Positions 60,704 through 64,000 of a DNA stretch of 64,000 nucleotides are shown piece by piece. Numbering within the stretch: the first letter of the stretch is position 1; each line of letters starts with the position of its first letter. The stretch lies in assembly GCA_022570795.1 (NCBI GenBank), contig JAKUDP010000017.1, positions 186,001 through 250,000 of the forward strand, written 5' to 3'. A program made the position numbers and the translations under genes. Origin of the DNA: Sphaerulina vaccinii (lineage: Eukaryota; Ascomycota; Dothideomycetes; Mycosphaerellales; Mycosphaerellaceae). The notes below the pieces were generated by a model. That model saw only the letters and a program-made list of their open reading frames with translations. It ran no database searches and was not told the origin of the DNA.

Positions 60704-62454
60704 TCAAGCATCCTGCTTCGCTTTCTTGAAGAACTCAGTCACGCGCTCAGACACTCCGTCATACCTTGCGAGGTCATCTAGCGCCTGTCTGCCCTCACGT
60801 TCCACCGCCTGCCGAATGTCCTCGGATCTTGGCGTGAAACGACACGGAAATTCTTGTGGCCGCATATTGAGACCATTGGTGTAGTTGAATATGTCGACCG
60901 GGATCTCCTGGCCTTTGGAATCTCGAGCCTTCTCGATCCTGAACGCCCACAGCAGCCTGGCAACAGTGATGAATGTTCCCTGCTCCGCAAGACCTTGGCC
61001 GCTGCATACCCGACGACCCCATCCGAAAGTCATGTAGCCCTTCTCATTCGGAAATGGGCGGGACTTAGCGCTATCTTTCATGAATCGATCTGGATTAAAG
61101 CGGTCTGGCTCTGGAAACTCGTTCTCGTTATGATGGATGGCCCAGACATTTCCTTGTGTCCAGGTGCCTTTTGGAATCTTGTAGCCATTCCACACGTCGT
61201 CCTGGACAGGAGCATGCGGCTGACCGCCGATGATTGCTACACTCCGCCATCTGAGAACCTCCTTCACAAAATCCTTGATATAGACAAGCTCAGCTTCGTC
61301 ATCCCAAGTTGGACTCCGGTGGTGACCAACAACGCGATCGAGCTCCTCCCAGGCTTTCGGCAGTACTTCCGGAAAAGCGCAGCACGCTAGCACAAAAGTG
61401 ATCAAAGTGCTACTCGAGGTATCACTACCTGCACCGAACAAGTTTCCAGCCAGCGACGAGATCTCGTCTTTCCTCAAGCCATACTTTGGCGCCTCCGCAA
61501 ACAGTGTGTTCACATAACAGTCTTGGTCAGGATGTCTGTCCCTGGCCTCCAGAGCAAGAGCATAAAAGAAGTCCTGGCCTCTTCGTCTTCGACCCAGGCC
61601 ATGGAACATCCAGGGAAACCATCGAGGTGGGAGATTGGCCAGCCACGGGAACGTCTCGAATAGCATGGGAAAGGACTTGCCAGGAACGTTTAGATCTGCT
61701 GCGGCCTGCATGACAGCAATGACTTCTGTGATCAGCGGATCTGTAATGCTCGATATCCTCCTTCCGAATCCAATGATTGATACGACAGAAGCAGCATATC
61801 GCTCGAAGTGTGCAACGTATTCCTGCGGAGTGCTGAGAAGGTTGAAGGCGACCAGTTTGCTCTCATCGTTCTGGAAGTCTCGATATTTGCGAACTTGCTG
61901 GAGGCCAACTCCAGCGTGCGTTATCTTACGATGTACTCGCCAACGCTCGCCGTAGTACATTGTGACAAGATTTGAGCCTGGTACTTTGGCGTTCGGATCC
62001 GCTGATTGGTGCATGCCTGTCAGCTCTCCGAAGACGACCATTCTTGGACGTGACGCGTAGATGGCGGCTTTCTTGTCCAACAACTCTGATGCAGACCAAG
62101 CATCGTTGATCCAAACAGTCGGATTGCGTCCAATCCAAAATGTGATCACCGGAGATTTGAGTTTCTTCGACAGCTCTTCGAAGTATATCCATGGCTTGTT
62201 CTTTGGCAGAAGATAAGTGTTGCCCACAATTGGAAGCGGAAGAACCCCAGGCGGCTACACTGGCATCAGCCAAGCGGTGTTATTGAACGAAGAAAACATA
62301 CCATCTGCTTATGGAGTATAATTATGCGAACATAGTCTATCACGACCGCAGCTAGCGCTATCATCAGCAGCAGCATTGTAGCCCTCGAAAGGGCACTCGA
62401 AGCTAGAAAAGATGCTGCCAAGCCATGGCCGGCGAAGCTCTCCAACACCGCCAT
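60704..62454 (-). CDS. Cytochrome P450 monooxygenase
   Basis: Exons 62302-62454 and 60704-62254 (47-nt intron) give 567 residues. The N-terminus has a membrane anchor (MLLLMIALAAVVIDYVRIII), followed after the junction by the Pro-rich hinge PPGVLPLPIVGNTYLLP. Later motifs are the I-helix GAGSDTSSSTL, the K-helix ExxR in VKEVLRWR, the PERF-like PEPDRFNPDRF and the heme-binding loop FGWGRRVCSGQGLA with the cysteine ligand. The layout is like the CYP64-type (OrdA-like) oxygenases of secondary metabolism, microsomal and fed by P450 reductase; the substrate is unknown. The upstream ATG at 62496 is in frame but the model from 62454 gives the normal anchor. The next gene, a transporter, is divergent 847 bp away. 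Confidence 0.93.
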
Positions 62455-63301
62455 CTGAGCTGTAGCAAGACGCCAACACTTCCTAGAGTAATGCACAGAA
62501 CAGACTTGTGTTCAACAGACGATCATGAGCTAGTACTTGGGCCGCCGCATAGGGTCGTCCTCAGACCGGCAGTTGACTTTGAGCACTTGCGGGGAAAAGC
62601 TTCCCATGAGTAGCACAAACCACCCCGGCAGCTATTACAACCACATGTGTGGGGAAGACGGAGCTACTGCATATTTCTAGTATGGGACCATGTATCCGTC
62701 ACTGGTGTTAGCAGCGTCGCGCCCACCAGACCCTTCAACTATACAACCTAATGCTCAGCATGTGATAGCCTATTGGGCCCTGAGCGAGATGTACCTCCCC
62801 AGTATGAGCGGAGAACCTAGTTGTCGATTACTATATCTCGACCACACGCGAGAGCTCTTTCGCTAGTCGCAAATGGTAGCCATGTGTCTACGAGCTGCCA
62901 GAGCCTAGCGCTCTCCACGGACAAGAAAGATCTGCGTTGTTGTTACAAGCAGGCAACAATGTCTCCCGAGACGTTGATTAAGCGATTTCTTACCAGGGAG
63001 ACCATCTTCCTGCGGCTGGCGGACCAGTAGATTTCTGGTTGTCGTATCCCGGGCTAGGTGGTTGAGAGTGTATGGCGCACAACATGTTCACAGTACAAGT
63101 CGACCACCTGAGATCGGCAGTTCTTCTTGCGCAGCGAGATGAATGAGTGATACCACCGACATATCGTCAACGCCTCGCCGACAGCCACGAGATGTGGTGC
63201 GAATCATGAGCTGCGAATCTTTCATTGATAATCGGTCTACATCAAGCCTCTAACACTGATAAAGTCGACAGCAGACCATAGACAAGCACAGATTGACCAG
63301 A
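62455..63301. other. Divergent promoter region between P450 and transporter
   Basis: 847 bp between divergent starts. Only a ~70-codon frame without similarity lies inside, so no gene is called. If the two genes are co-regulated, shared sites would be here; none is recognised. Confidence 0.5.
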
Positions 63302-64000
63302 ATGGCAGTGAAGGACTATGAGTCGTTGCGCGCGAATTGGAAGTGTCTGCTAGCATGCCTCCTCGTATCAATGTGTCCATTCCAGTACGGAATCGATTTT
63401 GGACTCATTGCAGGTCTTCAAGGTACGACTGGAAATCAGAAGCCAGCATCGCATCACAATTAATTTAACATTTGCAGCCATGGTCGGCTTCCTGAAGGTC
63501 TATGGCCATCCAGCACCTGAGCTCGATCTTGGCTACAACATCTCGACCACACGACAACAGCTCATCGCTTCGCTCATGACTCTCGGTGCAGTCATCGCAT
63601 CTGGCTTCGCAGGTCCCATTGCCTGGAAGTTAGGCCGAAAATCGTGTATCTGGGTTGCCTGCGCCCTCTGCTGCGCAGCCAATATCATCATGATGGCTAG
63701 TACCACAATTGGAGGCCTCTACGCCGGGCGTCTCATCATTGGACTAGCCAACGGACTGCTGATGTCTTTCTCCCAACTCTACCTCCAAGAATGTTCTCCA
63801 GCAAAGTTCAGAGGCCTGGCCCTCGCGGGATTCAACTTCTGGACATCAATTGGCACGCTCGTGGGCACGCTCGTGGATAATTACACGGCTCCTATAAGCA
63901 GAAAGTCGTCCTACCTGATCCCACTTGGTGTCGTCTACATCGTACCAGTGTTCATCGCAGTGGGACTCTTCTTCATACCTGAAAGTCCCAGATGGTTGAT
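63302..64000 (+). CDS. MFS sugar-type transporter, N-terminal half, runs off the window
   Basis: Exons 63302-63422 and 63478-64000+, the gene continuing beyond 64000. The 55-nt intron (GTACGA...TTTGCAG) keeps frame at LIAGLQ/AMVGF. The visible part gives the first six transmembrane segments of a sugar-porter-type major facilitator: CLLACLLVSMCPFQYGID, LIASLMTLGAVIASGFAG, GRKSCIWVACALCCAANIIM, then GRLIIGLANGLLMSF and the PESPRWL signature before the central loop. The WKLGRKS loop matches the family's R-x-G-R-K motif. It would be a plasma-membrane carrier for hexoses, polyols or related molecules, perhaps exporting or importing the substrate of the adjacent P450. The C-terminal half is not in view. 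Confidence 0.9.

Noticed and set aside
1..64000. CRISPR arrays, bacterial operons or phage-like systems
   Set aside because: The window is spliced eukaryotic DNA; no array of regularly spaced repeats or Shine-Dalgarno-led operon was seen.

Overview
This window is nuclear DNA of a filamentous ascomycete (Pezizomycotina). The evidence is dense protein-coding genes on both strands, short spliceosomal introns (mostly 41-120 nt, GTRAGT-type donors, CTRAC-type branch sites), many small secreted proteins, and fungal families throughout (CnxE, laccase, Dbp10, Nup49, Yra1/Mlo3, a mitochondrial SAM carrier). The mix of families would fit a plant-associated Dothideomycete; that placement is inference, not a measurement. 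Coordinates below give the genomic span of each coding region, with exon boundaries in the evidence text.

Left third (1-23 kb): a partial royal-jelly/yellow-type secreted protein (-), the molybdenum cofactor protein CnxE (-), a laccase (-) whose first exon cannot be recovered, three small secreted proteins (one with an internal domain duplication, one 67-residue cysteine-rich), the mRNA-export adaptor Yra1/Mlo3 with a very long first intron, an aldehyde dehydrogenase, a DUF924 protein, a large coiled-coil protein with FG/PTQAP repeats (-), a mitochondrial S-adenosylmethionine carrier, a Myb-like nuclear protein and a DUF92/TMEM19 membrane protein.

Middle (23-39 kb): an F-box protein, an NmrA-like NAD(P)-binding protein, a secreted Ser/Thr-rich protein, the DEAD-box helicase Dbp10 (-), a 2EXR-like membrane-anchored protein and a cysteine-rich single-pass membrane protein (-). 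A gene-poor stretch of 4.9 kb (34.6-39.4 kb) follows. It holds a 447-bp non-autonomous transposon with terminal inverted repeats and TA duplication, and two hairpins.

Right third (39-64 kb): a 1764-residue kinesin, an F-box-like protein (-), nucleoporin Nup49 (-) divergent from a mitochondrial P-loop ATPase, a type II membrane protein, an alpha-glucosidase (-) with a long three-repeat N-terminal extension, the scavenger decapping enzyme DcpS (-), UDP-glucose 4-epimerase (-), a cytochrome P450 (-), and the start of an MFS sugar-type transporter divergent from the P450.

Most genes are housekeeping functions that do not form one pathway. No novel multi-gene system is evident. The strongest observations are the Yra1/Mlo3 long intron with the yeast-like GACTAAC branch site, the pogo/Fot1-like miniature element, the maltase with a repeat-built N-terminal extension ending in a PIP-box-like motif, and the laccase with a missing or decayed N-terminus.
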